From contig VIIQ02000073.1 of the NCBI GenBank assembly GCA_007449985.2, positions 345,523-409,522 on the forward strand: DNA of 64,000 nt, read 5' to 3'. Below, piece after piece: positions 39,238 to 52,000 of the stretch (position 1 is the stretch's first letter; each line of letters starts with the position of its first letter). This DNA comes from Desmodesmus armatus (lineage: Eukaryota > Chlorophyta > Chlorophyceae > Sphaeropleales > Scenedesmaceae). The notes under the pieces are model-generated. The model worked only from the letters and a program-made list of their open reading frames with translations, was not told the DNA's origin and made no database searches. A program made the position numbers and the translations under genes.

Positions 39238-41738
39238 ATGGAGGCACAACAGGTTGCACACCTGCAGATGAGTCCCGCCAAAAGCCAGCAACCTGCAGGG
39301 CCTCTACAGCAGGATGTTGTGCAGGCTGGAACAGACCAGGGCTTTCAAAACTCGAACTTGTCTTGTGGGGAAATCCCTTCTTCTGTAGATGAAACCCCCT
39401 ACGTGCCCCTGGACTCCAACAGCAACAGCAGCAGCAGATCAGAAGACAGTGACACCCCTGACAGCCCTGGGGCAGCCCAACAGCAAGGCCACGCACAGCA
39501 GTCTCCTCCAGGTGCCTCCAACTCTGCAACGCCTCCAAGGCGTGTCTCCCTGGAGTGGGTTGAGGCAGCAAAGGCAGGGGACTGCATGGAGCTGAGGCGC
39601 CTGCTGCGTGCATGGCCCTCCCTGCTCAACCATCAAGTCGGCGGGCTGCAGTGCACAGCAGCACACTGGGCAGCAGCCAACGGCCATGCAGATGCGCTGC
39701 AGCAGCTTTTAGAGTGGGGCGCAGACGTTATGGTGGAGACAGCCACTGGATGCCTGCCCCTGCACTCTGCCGCTGCAGCTGGCCGGGCAGAGTGCGCCCA
39801 ACAGCTGCTGCTGATGGGGGACCCCGCCCTGCTGCAGCAGCAGCTCACGGCAGTGAATGAGGATGGCTTGACAGCAGCTGCCCTGGCGTTGCGGCACGGA
39901 CACAAATTGGTGCAGGGGTTCCTCTCACAGGCTGCTGCTGCTGCCGTCCAGGCACCTGAGCCAGCATCAGGGTCGGCACAGCATCACACACAGCAGCAGC
40001 AGGAGCAGCCTGTCAAGCAGGCAGGCATGCGGCGCGGCTTCCTGCTTGGTGGCCCAGCGCGGCCTTCGGGGGAGACCAGCAACACCAACACTCCCACCAA
40101 CAGCCACAGCAGCAGCCCTGCAGCAGACTTCACTGCACCGTTATCAGCAACGTGTGCGGCCGCAGCAGATGGTGGCTGCGATGGTACCACACATCAGCAC
40201 GGCCCGTGCGTCAGCACCGTGGACAACCCACTGTTTGGTGTGGCCTGCAGCCCAGTCAAGCAGCAGCAGCAGGGGCCCTGCCAGCACCCCGCTGCTGCTG
40301 CTGCTGCGGCTGCTGCACCTCCTCAAGCTCCCAGCAGGCTAGGTGCTGCTGCCCTTACGGCAGGTGCCAGTGAAAAAACATCACCATGGGCAGCAGCAAC
40401 AGCAACAGCAGCAGCAGCCACCAGCGAGGCCTCAGTGCAGGAACAGCACGACAGCCCTGCTGCTGCCCAGGAGGGCGCCGCTGACCCAACACCCCACATG
40501 GTGCAGGAGCAAGGAGCTGATGTCCTTCAGCAGTCTTCTCCCGCAGCAGCAGGCACTGCTGAGGTACCAGCAGCACTAAAGCCAGCTCCAGCAGCAGCAG
40601 CAGTAGACCGCGTTGTTGGGCGCGCATGGCTGGATGCAGCACGGGCTGGGGAGCTGCCCCGCCTGCAGGAGCTGCTGCAGCAGGTGCCCCTCCTGCTGGA
40701 CTACAGGTGTGCTGGTGTGCTGCTTGCTGCAAGTGTACTGCAACATGCCCAGGCCTCACACTACATGGTGACAGGGCTTCTTTTGCTGATGTTGATGACT
40801 CATGTGTTGACAGTATTGTTGGTGGCGACAATTGGTAGTGGGGCACTTCATTTGGTGGTGGCCTCTGGATGCATATCCACGAGTGATTCTTATGTTGGGC
40901 AGGCAAGATGCCAACGATCTATGTGTTTGGGCTCCGCACCAATCTTATCTTCATTACAGGGGCACAGGCACCAGCTACGCGTTTGTAGGGAACTCAGCCC
41001 TGCACTGGGCCGCCGCCAAGGGCCACAGCCGCTGTGTGAGGTGGCTGCTGCAGCAGGGGGCCGCTGTGGGTGCAGTGAACGAGGCAGGGGCGTCACCCCT
41101 GCACACTGCGGTGGAGCATGGGCAGCCTGGGTGTGCGCAGCTGCTGGTGCTGCTGGGTGGGGGTGATGTGGGGGCGCAGGACGGGTATGGGCAGACTGTG
41201 CTGAGTCTTGCCAGGAGCACGGGGGTGCGTGGGGAGCAGCAGCTGATGCTGTGGGAGGAGGTGCGCAAGCTGGAGCAGCACGACAGGTGGGCATACCTTG
41301 CAGTGCTATCCCTCTGTCTCCTATCAGTCCAGGGATGGCTTGAGCGCTTGAGGATCGCAAGTTCATGATAACATGCATGGGTGTATGTAGGTAGGCAAGC
41401 TGTTTGGTTGTGTGTGGCTACTGGCCAGCTGAGTAGATTACTCAGGTGACAGCAGAGCCCAGACGGTCCCCAGGTGGATGCCAGGAGTTGTTTACATCGC
41501 TGGCATCATGCTGTGTTAGGTCATGATGGAAAAGGTCGCCACAGTGCCACTATCATGTCACACTGCCTGTCTCCCTGTGGTCTGCTGCAGGTCTGCTTGG
41601 AGCAACGGCATGATGCAGCGCTTCCTGCAGCTGGCCGGCAAGAGCAGCGAGGCCGCTAGGTGTCTGGAGAAGCATGAGCTGCTGGCACTAGCAGCTGGAG
41701 AGCTGCAGGCCATCTTGGACAGTGTGGCAGCTAGCTGA
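39238..41738 (+). CDS. Ankyrin-repeat protein with two ankyrin blocks
   Basis: Exons are 39238-40706, 40960-41286 and 41591-41738, about 647 aa. A Ser-rich N-terminus is followed by block 1 (WVEAAKAGDCMELRRLLRAW, then TAAHWAAANGHADALQQLLE and LPLHSAAAAGRAECAQQLLL). A ~280-residue Gln/Ala/Ser-rich linker follows, then block 2, which opens the same way (WLDAARAGELPRLQELLQQV, ALHWAAAKGHSRCVRWLLQQ, PLHTAVEHGQPGCAQLLVLL). The shared opening suggests an internal duplication and resembles the ankyrin region of sosondowah-type proteins. Ankyrin repeats bind proteins; partners are unknown. An in-frame Met at 39163 is the alternative start. Confidence 0.8.
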
Positions 41739-41908
41739 TGCATGACCCTGTGCCGATGCCAGGTCGTGACTGAATGACAACTCCAGGGCGGCAGGGTGTA
41801 TGAGGCAGTCGCTGGTGCACAGGGTCACGTTGCTGTTGTTGAGAGCAGTGTGGCTGTTGAACGTTTTGGAGGGGCAGAAATCGGCACACTTCCAGCTGAA
41901 AAGCAGTC

Positions 41909-41940
41909 AGTCCTTCTTGGATACAGTGGCAGCTAGCTGA
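41909..41940 (+). repeat. Decayed copy of the ankyrin gene's terminal exon end
   Basis: TTCTTGGATACAGTGGCAGC with TAGCTGAG repeats the coding end ATCTTGGACAGTGTGGCAGC with TAGCTGAT at 41713-41740, about 200 bp downstream of the stop. Confidence 0.7.
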
Positions 41941-42179
41941 GCTTGTTATGCAAGCTCGTCATGACAGCTGTTGAGTCAAATGCACACTTGCTTACTGACA
42001 GTTGTGTAGCGCATCATAGCCGTGAAGGTTGAGCACGGTGCACAGTCAGGTTTTACAAATTGCCTTTCGAAGCTCTGCACCGTCGTCAAAGCACCGTTGG
42101 TACCAAGCAAGCACACCCCTGAACAGACCAGCCTGTCAGCAGCAGAAAGGCTTCGTTGCATGGCTTCCTAAGCAGGCAA

Positions 42180-42916
42180 ATGAAAGTCAAAACGATCAAT
42201 CGTAACGAGCAAGATTATACTAGGGAGCGCAGCCAGGACCTGAAGAAGGTGCACAGGAACTACGATCCCTCCCTGCACCAATTCAAGGTGAGTGCTCTAC
42301 AAGTCAGATGGACACTACCAAAGATTTGAGATGGACCTAGCTTGATCGAAGGAAGCCTTGCATCGGGCTAGAAACGGCCCTGCTGACATGGGACATACGG
42401 CAGCAGCAGATACAGCAGCCAGGGTTACTGCTGCTGCAGCTGCGAGCCACGCAGCATGCACTGCTGATGTTGGGGCCCCACAAGGTTACCCTATCATCAA
42501 GACGTTCGGTTTGGGATCATACGAATGCCTCTGCCAATACTCCCAGCACATACCCGCTCCTGTCATGCCATGTCCGCTGTGCAGGAAGCTCATGAGTACA
42601 CACGTGCACTGAACGCAGCAAAGCTCGAACGAATATTCGCCAAGCCGTTCATCGCCAGTCTCACGCACGCAGATGGCATCACATGCCTAGCCAGGAACCC
42701 CAAGGTTCTCAACAGCTTGCTGGCAGGAGCAGCAGATGGGGAGATCCGTATCTGGGACATCCCAGCACAGCGCACGCTGCGGCGGTTGGAGGGTCACACC
42801 AGGGCTGTGAAAGGCATCGCTTTTGCGCCTGATGGCGAGACTTGCGTCTCCTGCAGCACAGATTGCACAGTGAGTCTGTCTGCTGGTTGTGTGTGGGTGG
42901 TGGTGGTGGTGGTGGT

Positions 42917-42950
<34 letters not shown>

Positions 42951-44524
42951 CGGTGAGAGGCTTGGATAGGAGGGGGGCGAGACAGACACAACGGCAATGT
43001 ATCAGGGGTCAGGAGGGTGTGCTATTGCAATGAGGACTGCAGTACAGACTGCACTGCGACACTGCTGCTGGGGGGTGGGGTATAGTGAGGGGGCCACGCC
43101 CGCGGAGGGGGGGGGGCAGGGGACAGACACAACGGCAAGGCATCAGGGCCAGCAGAATCACGGTTGCTGCAGTCAACACCTGCATTACAGACTGCACGGC
43201 GACCAGCGAGGTACACTGTGAGGCAGCAGCTGCACATCATCAGAGCATCAGGCAGTGTGTGGGCTTTTTTTCAAAGCCCCCACCTCAGCAGCTAGCAGGA
43301 CTGGCAGCACAGCTGGCTTAGTCATCATTAAGCAGTGTGTCAGCAGCAGCAGCAGCAGCAGCAGCAGGCAGAAAAAGCAAGCAGCCTTACCATAATGATT
43401 TGGCTGTGCGACAGGACACAACACCAATAGTCAATGGGCACTCTTCCCAGTCCCAGCAGCAGCAGCAGCAGTAGTCAGGCACGAGAGGCTCGCAAGGTAG
43501 GAGGGCATCAGTTCCTCCAGTCCCTGCTGTCATGTCACCATACCGTCCTCTCTGTGTGTCCCCCTTGTCTAACCCTGCAGGTGCGGTTGTGGAAGGTGCC
43601 GTTTGCCCCCCTAGAGCCTGGTCCGGTTGAGGCTGGTGAGGAGGCAGTGCTGCAGTTCCAGGGACGCAACGCATTCAGGGCCATTGACCACCACTGGAAG
43701 GTAAATGGGGAGGGAGGGAAGGGGCGGGGGGGGGGGGGGGGGGTAATTGGGGACAGGGACAGGGGCGGGAAGGGAGGGGGGAGCCACAACACATTCAGGG
43801 CCACAGGCCACCACTGGAAGGTACGGGATGGGGGGGTTGCAAACCTTCAGTTGAAGGGGGAGGAAGGGGAGAGGGGGGAGGCAGGGAGGAAGGGGGGCAG
43901 CTGCAACGCATTTAGGGCCACAGGCCACCGCTGGAAGGTACGGCAGGGCAGAGGGGGAGGGGAAGAGCGGCAAGGGGCAGTTGAGGGGAGAGGGGGAAGG
44001 GAGGGGAGCGGCAGGAAGGGAGGTGGGAGCGGCAACGCATTCTGGGCCATAGACCACCACCGGAAGGGGCGGCAGAGCAGGGAGCTTTTCTCGGGGGGGG
44101 GGGGGGAGCCGTTGAGGGATCAGAGGGATGGGAGGAAGGGAAAGACGGGAGAAATGGCCTCAGCGCTTCACAGACTGCACTATACTGCCCCTGTAACATG
44201 TGCTTGCCTGAACCCTTCACAAGCCCAACCAGTGGGTCTCTGCACACCAAGGCGCGCTGCTCACGACTGGCAGAGAGGGCAATTCAGACCCTGAGTAACT
44301 ACACATCCCTTGCTTCATGTTGCATTTGTTCAGGCTGGTGCCCCACCACCACCACCACCACCACCACCACCACGACTGTTCCCCCTGCAGGACACACTGT
44401 TTGCTACTGCTGGTGCTGCTGTTGAGGTGTGGAGCCATGAGCGCTCAGAGCCCGTCAACACTTTCTCTTGGGGGGCAGACTCTGTGCTGTCAGTCAGGTT
44501 CAACCCGGTGAGTCGCGAGGGGGT

Positions 44525-44557
<33 letters not shown>

Positions 44558-47289
44558 CTGCACACACATGCTATCTTGCATTGCAAAAGATCACACATCA
44601 CTGAGCGGCCGCAGCTGCAGCAGCAGCAACACAATACCTCCTAGAACTTATGGACCTAAACGGTGTGCTCACTCATTCACTCCTGCCCAACCCAACCCCC
44701 CCTCACCCTCACCCCCCCCCCCCCTCACCTCATGTCCTGCCCCTCAGTCTGAGTTAGGCATCTTTGCCACCACTGGTGGTGACTGCAGCATAGTGCTGTA
44801 TGACCTGCTGCTGCCTCCAATGCCTGCCACGGACTGAATGCAGCATGTGTTGGGACTCGCAGCCCCCCGCACCATTCCCCTTCCCGCTCCCCCTCCTCAC
44901 CATATGTTTCCACTCCCCCCCTCCTCTTGCATTCACAGTCTGAGTCAGACATCTTTGCCACTACTGGTGGTGACCGCAGCATTGCGCTGTACGACCTGCG
45001 CAGCGCTCGTCCCATCCGCAAGCTCGTGATGCAGACTCGCACCAACGCTGTGTCGTGGAACCCCATGGAGGCATTCAACTTCACAGCAGCTAACGAGGAC
45101 TGCAACCTGTACACTTACGACATGCGCAAGCTGGACGTGGCAGCATGCGTGCACAAGGTGGGTGGGGGGGGGGGGAGGGTTGCAGAGGGCGGGGTGGGGG
45201 GGGGGGGACAGGGGGCGGGGATGTCGTGCTTCATCTGGCCTCAAGCTTACATGTGTACACTTGACATGCGCAACCTGTACGCATACGACATGCGCAAGCT
45301 ATACGTCGCAGCATGCGTGCACAAGGTGGGGGTGGGGGTGCGCTACCTTGGTCTTTTGGGTGTCGGGGTGTGGTGGTGGTGGTGGTGCAGAGGAGGTGGG
45401 ATGGGTGTGTGTGTGGGGTGGTAGTGGGGTGGATGGCTTTGAGGGTGGAATAGGTGAGGGGCGCTAGGGGGGGGGTCCAGAGTATCAGAGGGCAACGTCA
45501 ACGGTTATATAGCTGTCTTGTTTTGCTGCACCGTGACACCACCAGATCGCTGCTCTGTCTGTCTGCCTGCCTGTCGTGCTGCTGCTGCCGCCACCAGGAC
45601 TTTGTGTCTGCCGTGATGGATGTTGACTACTCCCCACCGGTCGTGAGTTGTTGCAGGCAGCTACGACCGCAGTGTGCGCATCTTTGGCTACAACGCAGGA
45701 CACAGCAGAGAGGTGGGTGTGGACCGTGTCTCGACAGCCGGCCCTGGGACACACCGGATCATCCCGCTGCTGTGCTTTTCCCCCCACAATGGTGGTGTTT
45801 GTTGTTGTGTGTGTTGTTGTTTGTTGTGTTGTGTTGTGTTGTACCAGTACTGCGCCCCTGGTGCTGTTGACATTGCATTGGAGCTGGCGCTGTTGGTTGA
45901 AAAGCAGCTGAGCTGCAGGATCAACATCACAGGGTCAACAACAGTTGAGGGGATGAATAGCAACCCACTGTGATGTGTTTTCAGAAGGTTGTGCACACAA
46001 CCTTTACAACATGTGCCAGCTACAGGAGGGAACAGCATGCGCTGCAGGCTGGCTGATGTGCTGCTCTGTACAGTAGCTCATCCCGGGTTGTCATGCCCCG
46101 GGGGGGGGGGGTCACATCACCAACACACTTGCGTGTTGCCCCCCGTGTGTGTTGTGTTGCTGCAGGTGTACCATGCGAAGCGCATGCAGCGTGTGTTCTG
46201 TGTGCGTTTCAGTGGTGACGGCAGCTACGTGTTCAGTGGCAGTGACGACATGAACGTGCGCGTGTGGAAGGCGGAGGCCAGCGAGCAGCTGGGAGTCACT
46301 CTGCCACGCGAGAAGCACAAGCAGGTAGGACACAGCAGCAGGGGCGGTGTGTGGGTTGAGCCAGTGTGGCACTGCAAACATTCTGTGTATGTGGCACTGC
46401 AATCACCCTGTTCCTTAGGAGGGGGTCACGCTGCCACGAGAGATGCACAAGCAGGTATGTGAAACAACACACCATGACATGTGTCTGTGCAGCGACAGGG
46501 GCGGTGTGCGGGTGCAGCCAGCGCGCCATTGCAAGCATTTTCTGTGGATGCGGTGATGAAGTTTTCCTGTACCCGGTCCTTGACGTCCACGGTGTAAATT
46601 GTACTGGTACATTACTGTACCTGAGTCATGCATTGTTGCTTTGCTTACTGGCGCTGCTGCTGCTGCTGCTGCTGTTCACCTCGCCCCCCCGTACAACAGG
46701 CATACAACAAGGCGCTCATCCAGCGCTACAAGCACATGCCAGAAGTGCGCCAGGTGGTCAAACGCCGCAACCTGCCCGCAGCCATATACAAGGTACGGCT
46801 TGACGTAGGCGACCTGATTTGTTGTGGCACCTGACTGTATGTATTGACCAGTCAATCGACCAAACGTGTCATACGGCAGAACGGCTCAACCCAATGCGCC
46901 GGCTGTGTAGCGGGGGCGGGGGGGCAAGGTAGCAGTAGGGATCAGCCAGTGACCGGACCTTTCTGTGCGTCAGTGTGTTCTTGGTATGCCGTAGTCAGGC
47001 TGTGTCTTAGGGAGGATGGCAGCCCACACTGCCATCTGGCTGTTGCCGCCTGGCCATCACGTCGAGGTTTAGTCATCGCATGTGGGTTGGGTTATCTGAG
47101 CACCGCTGAGATGGCTGTTTGCCTGACGGTGTCACACGGTGGCCTTGTGTCAGTGGCAAGGTTCGCCCTCCCGCAGTCTTTTTTTTTACCAGGGGGGGCG
47201 TAATCCCACGCAGTCCTCTGATGAGTCACTCATCTGCTTAGCGGAAGGTGCTGAAGTTCAGGGTGAATGGAGTAACCTCATGCTCACCG

Positions 47290-47321
<32 letters not shown>

Positions 47322-47459
47322 CAACAGGCCCAGAGGCTGCGTCGCGTGGTGCAGGATGCGGACCGTCGCAAGCAGCAGCGCCGCATCCAGCACAGTGCCC
47401 CGGGTGCCGTGAAGGTCAAGGGGGACCGCAAGAAAAAGATCGTGGCGGAGCTGGAGTGA
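42180..47459 (+). CDS. SOF1: DCAF13/Sof1 WD40 protein of the small-subunit processome
   Basis: Nine exons are 42180-42287, 42585-42869, 43581-43700, 44391-44507, 44939-45157, 45598-45712, 46166-46324, 46700-46792 and 47328-47459, 449 aa, the usual family length. The family N-terminus is clear (MKVKTINRNEQDYTRERSQD, then LKKVHRNYDPSLHQF and HEYTRALNAAKLERIFAKPF). WD repeats include GEIRIWD, VEVWSHE, GDRSIALYDLR and DDMNVRVWKAE. The Sof1 tail has RYKHMPEVRQVVKRRNLP AAIYK and HSAPGAVKVKGDRKKKIVAE. The protein acts in 18S pre-rRNA processing and can be a CUL4-DDB1 adaptor. Exon 6 reads correctly (SPTGREFVAGSYDRS) only if one C and one T are restored in homopolymers near 45628-45655. Decoy copies of exon ends fill introns 2, 3, 4, 5 and 7. 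Confidence 0.95.
42981..43203 (+). repeat. Tandem copies of the Sof1 exon-2 end
   Basis: Two units ~141 bp apart each contain GACAGACACAACGGCAA. They lead to decayed forms of the exon-2 end and donor (CTGCAGCACAGATTGCACAG): CTGCAGTACAGACTGCACTG at 43038 and TGCATTACAGACTGCACGGC at 43181. Confidence 0.75.
43785..44065 (+). repeat. Three tandem copies of the Sof1 exon-3 end and donor
   Basis: The exon end (CGCAACGCATTCAGGGCC ... CACCACTGGAAG at 43700) is repeated ending at 43820, 43937 and 44065, spacings 120, 117 and 128 bp. The first two copies keep a donor GTACGG; the third reads GGGGCGG. G-rich spacers separate the units. Confidence 0.95.
44748..44813 (+). repeat. Copy of the Sof1 exon-5 acceptor and start
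   Basis: After CCCCTCAG the sequence TCTGAGTTAGGCATCTTTGC copies the true exon-5 start TCTGAGTCAGACATCTTTGC at 44939, through about 65 bp, before diverging. Confidence 0.9.
45251..45325 (+). repeat. Copy of the Sof1 exon-5 end and donor
   Basis: TACGACATGCGCAAGCT ... GCAGCATGCGTGCACAAG and GTGGG repeat the true exon-5 end at 45157, 168 bp downstream. Confidence 0.9.
46415..46454 (+). repeat. Copy of the Sof1 exon-7 end and donor
   Basis: GGGGGTCACGCTGCCACGAG and ATGCACAAGCAG with GTATGT repeat the true exon-7 end and donor at 46324. The intron stretch beyond (CAGGGGCGGTGTG) is repeated too. The spacing is 130 bp. Confidence 0.9.
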
Positions 47460-49034
47460 CGGCTGCTGCGTGGTCGTGCTGCTGGGTGGTGTGTCATGCC
47501 TCCGTACGGTGCTGTGTGTGCGCATGTGCGCGGTGCATGTGCTGCTGCATAGCGGTCTGTGTAGTGTTTATGTTGAAAGGTAGTGCCGGCTTGCGTAGGT
47601 GCTGCATGTTATCTACGCTGCTGCGTGGTGCTGTGCGTGCACAGGCGCGTGGTGCCTTTGCTGCTGCATGGCGTGGTGCTTTGCATATGGTGTTGCTGTT
47701 GCAGGTTGCTGTGTGTGGCTGTCGGCGCGCTGCCTGCTGTGCATGTGCGTGGTTGTCAGCCGGCACTGTGTGTGCTGAGCAGTGGTGCACAGGACCCCGG
47801 TCCCCTGACCTGTGGGTGACGTGCTGCTTGTCGAACAGGGGGTATAGGCGGCGTGGCGGTGTGTGTTTCAGACAGTACTGCCGCTGCACATGCAGCTGCC
47901 GTGATGTCAATGTCAGTGTGGCCTGGTGCGCTGGCTGACTTGTGCCTGTCTGTGGTGCACAGTTTTGCTTACACGCTTTGGTCCCAGCTGCTGCTGTTCA
48001 TCCTGTGATGCTTGCATGCCCTCTGTATGCAACTTCACTGGTATGGTCAAGGTACAATTACTGTAAGTATAAAGTAACAGTTAAGATCATGTGAGCCGTC
48101 ACACTTGGTTAACGTCGGCTGGCAGTACTGTCACCCGAAGATATGTCGACACCACATCGTTACAAAACACTGATCCGGGATCATTGGCTGTGTTTCACAC
48201 GATCACTGGTGAGGCCGCTGATAGCTGATGCAGGACCTCACAGCTGTGCACAGTGACATCTCAAGAACACATGACACACGCTTCAGCTGCACATACACAT
48301 GCATCACTAACCACTCCTTTTCGTTGACAGACACGGCAGCTTCAGCCTCTGCGATCTTACTACAACACATGACACACTCACCCATCATGTCGGACATGCA
48401 TTGCAACCCCAACTACAGACATGATCACAGCACACCTGCGGCGGCAAGAGATTGAGCTTAGCCAGCCACCATGCCAACGTCAAAATACCAGACGCCAGAT
48501 AGTGGGTTGCTGTTGCCACGGCAGCACCGTCCAAGGGCCCCACAGCACATCTGCCTGTTGCCAGCCTTACCCGGTGAGCCGGGCTGACGACTGCATCATT
48601 CTCTTACCACGCAAGCAACAGAAACAGAGTGACACAAAATCACCAGGCACTGTTTCAGCCAGGTGGAGTCACTTCACCAGAGTCACACCAACCAAGTGCT
48701 GGATCACATTCTTGGTCACCGCAGCCGACAAACACAGTCGAACCCTGTACGGCAGAACGGCTGGTTCCAAAGTGCCGGCTGTGTGTGTTTTTGGGGGGGG
48801 GGGGGGTGTTGACAAGGCAATGCCTCTGCTTTCACCGCCAGGCGGTACAACAAACTCATCTCCCCCCCCCCCCCCGCCTCTATGTCAGTATCGAAGTCCT
48901 CACACATAAACAAATCATGCAGGTGTCAACGTACCCACACTGACTGACTGAAGTACAAGGCTGGCCAAGCTCGCTCCCCCTCCACCTTCCCTCCCCAATG
49001 ACATCACTCGACAAGCATCAATGAGTGGCACCCA
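47460..49034. other. Convergent intergenic region between Sof1 and EME1
   Basis: No gene is seen. The plus strand is G/T-rich to about 48100 and C/A-rich from about 48200, as expected for two convergent 3' UTRs. Confidence 0.5.
48062..48066 (+). promoter_or_regulatory. Candidate polyadenylation signal of Sof1 (TGTAA)
   Basis: This TGTAA lies about 600 nt after the stop, in an A/T-richer spot just before the composition switch. TTACA, the same motif on the minus strand, lies at 48160-48164 and could serve EME1. Confidence 0.45.
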
Positions 49035-52000
49035 TCAGTCTGCCTCCCCTGCCGCCTCAATGATAGCGTCAGGGTCCTCACACGTGAGCAAATCACACAG
49101 CCGTTTGCTCATGGTGGGCCCCACACGCCGCGGCTTGGCCTTGCCCGCCCCCTCAGGTTCTGTCAGGTCAGCCAGCAGCAGACCGGGGTTGCGGTTGCCA
49201 CCGGCCTTGGCCCGCTCGAATGCGGATATGAGGGCGCCGAAGCTGGGGAAGGATTGAGCGATGGCCTGCAGCAGCAGCAGCAGCAGCAGTAGTGACCGTC
49301 AATCATCATCATCAGCAGCAGCAGCAGCCGTCAAGCAGCAACTGTCCAGCAGCAGCCACGGTGGCAGGCAGTTTGATTCTTGCTTGCACCTGACTGTCCC
49401 TCATTGCTGCAACCTTGCAAGCTTTCTGGTCAACCACACCCACGCACTCACACACATCTCAATGCTCGCTGTCACCTGCATGTACGTGTGTGCACCCTGC
49501 TCCCCCTACTCCCCCCCCCACACACACACTCCCTCTGTCGACACACCTCCGCCCTCGCTCCTCACTCACCCATGCTTTGGCCCCTCCCATGCCGTGCATG
49601 CGCCCCAGTGTGTTGACAGCAAAGGCAGTGGTGGTGGGGCCCAGCGCATCACGCATGGCACCAGCAGCAGCCTTGCTGGCAGCACCAGGACCACCACCAC
49701 ACATCGCCTCCAGTGCACTCTCAGCAGTGTACGGCTGCTCACCAAGTGCCTGTGGGCAATGCAGGCGGAGGGGGGAAGGGTGAAAAGGGGGAGAGGGTGA
49801 AGCAGAAGAGGGGGGGGGGTGTCAGGAAGGCCAGGGGGGGGGGGTTACTACCCCCTCCACACATTGAGTCCAGTGCACTCTCAGCGGTGTACGGCTGCTC
49901 ACCCAACGTCTGAGAGTCGAGAGGTTTGAGGGGGGGGGACAGGAGGTCAGGTTGACATGAAAAGGTTCAAAGGGGAATGAGGGGTTGAAAGAGTAGGGGC
50001 GGCAGTGGGAAGGGAGGGGGGGGGGGGGAGGCAGCACCTCTTGATACAAAGCCCCCACACCACCAGCGTCAGTCTATCAGCCAAGAGTCCTTGCTAGTGC
50101 TTTCCAGATGGTCTGTGCCACACTTACTGCGAGGGGGGCCACAGTCCCAATGGCCCGCTCACCCTTGCTGTGTGCAGCAGGTGTGCTGCTGCTTCCTCCA
50201 GCTTGGTGTGTTGGCGATGTCCTGGGCTCCTAACCACGCCAACTCGACCATAGGGACGGGGTGAGAGACCAATGCAAAGGGAAGGATTTGGGGGAGGGAG
50301 GGGGGCACGACACCCATACTCCCTATATGAAACCCCTCGTGGGACTCCCCTCTGGCCCACCTTTGTATGCCTCAACAGGAGTGGCTCCCCTCCTCGACCC
50401 CCCCCCCCTCGCCCCCCGCGCCCCCCCCCCCCACACACACACGCACTTTCCTTGTTACCTCGCATCAGCGCACTTTTTCTGCAGGTTGATGATGTGTAGC
50501 GTCTCCACCTGCCACCAACGCACTGCTCGGTACTGAGGGAGTACGTCACTGTTGCTTGCCTATCTAGTAGGACAGTTTTAGTGAGCTTGCATGTATCCAA
50601 GTACTCCAACTGTCGACACATACATACACACATCCCCCCTCTCCCCCCCCCTCCTCCCCTTATCCCCCCCCCCCCCCCCCGCTTGCTGTGTGTCCGGCTC
50701 ACCCTAGCTGTGTTGAGTAGGTGTGCTGCTGCTTCCTCTAGCTTGGTGAGCAGCCTCAGCTGAAGCCCAGGGGTGGTCAGGTGCAACCCCAGCAGTGCCT
50801 GACTCACACGCCGCCAGTCTAGGGGGCCACTGCTGCTGCCAAGACCACCACCACCAGCACCAGCAGCAGCACCGACAGCTGTTGCAGTGGCACGCAACCC
50901 CTGGGTCTCAACCCTACAGCAGCAGCAGCAGAAGGGCCGGCAGGGTGTAATTGGCAGTGTGACTGCCGCACACAGAGATCTTGCGCTGATGCATGGAGTG
51001 CAACATCGCAATGCTGATGGCGCTGAAAAGATACCGACAAGACACAACAAACGGGAAAAAACCCAGTGCCACTTTTCATCATGTAAGCTCGTGTGTACAC
51101 CCACGTAGGTAGCCAATAAATCATGGCCAGTCCAAGTAGGGACCGACCCACCTACATTTGTGTGCACACAGCGCCAGCACCAACACACTGAGTCCGACGA
51201 CCCCCCTGCCCCTGTTTCCCATTCAGCCCCCCCCCACCCCCCACCCCCATCATGCATACATGCCCACCCACCTGCGTATGTGTGCGCGCAGCCCGTGCAG
51301 GGTGCCAGCTGGCACCCCCCCCCCCACACACACCACCACCCACCCAGCCCCCCTCCCCCCGTGCGTACCCACCGACCCACCTGCGTATGTGTGCGCGCAG
51401 CCCCAGCACCACCACCCCCAGTGTGCAGTGTGGGTGAGCCCCCCGCACAGCAGACAGCAGCCCCGACAGCCTGTCGGCACCCAGCTGGTCCAGGAAGGGC
51501 CCAGGCTGCTCAAACACCAGCTGGACGTAGGGGGGGTGACACCCACTGTCCTCACACAGGCTTGATGGCTCCACACGCACAGTGGTAGCCTAAAAGGGTG
51601 TGAGGGTGTGTGTGAGGGGGGGGGGGGACTGAGCAACGCAGCATGTTTGTTTGACAGCTGCAGGGTGACAGCAAGCATCCTGGCGCAGGCTGGCAGCCTT
51701 CACACGCACTGTACAACGGTTGTAGCCTGAAAAGGGGGGGGGGGTTGGGGGGGGGGGGACAGTGGGCGCGGGGTGGGGGGGAGTGAGCAACACATGCATG
51801 TTTGACAGCCAGCATCCATATGGCACGAGGATTTGCACCTCCACACGCACAGCCTGTGTGTGTCTGTGGGGGGGAGGGGAATGGGCAGGCAGGGGTTGGA
51901 GGCGTGAGCACTGCAACATGTCGGGATGCAGAGGGTGACCCCACCCCAGTGTCCTCACGTAGGTTAACGGCTTCAAATTCACAGCCTGCGGGACAGCGGG

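Noticed and set aside
48737..48760. GGGTTCGAC on the minus strand as a tRNA B box
   Set aside because: There is no matching A box or cloverleaf upstream on that strand.
50128..50163. Small extra EME1 exon encoding GERAIGTVAPLA
   Set aside because: It keeps frame, but it lies next to a decoy copy of exon 6 and interrupts the conserved join ARALGEQPY.
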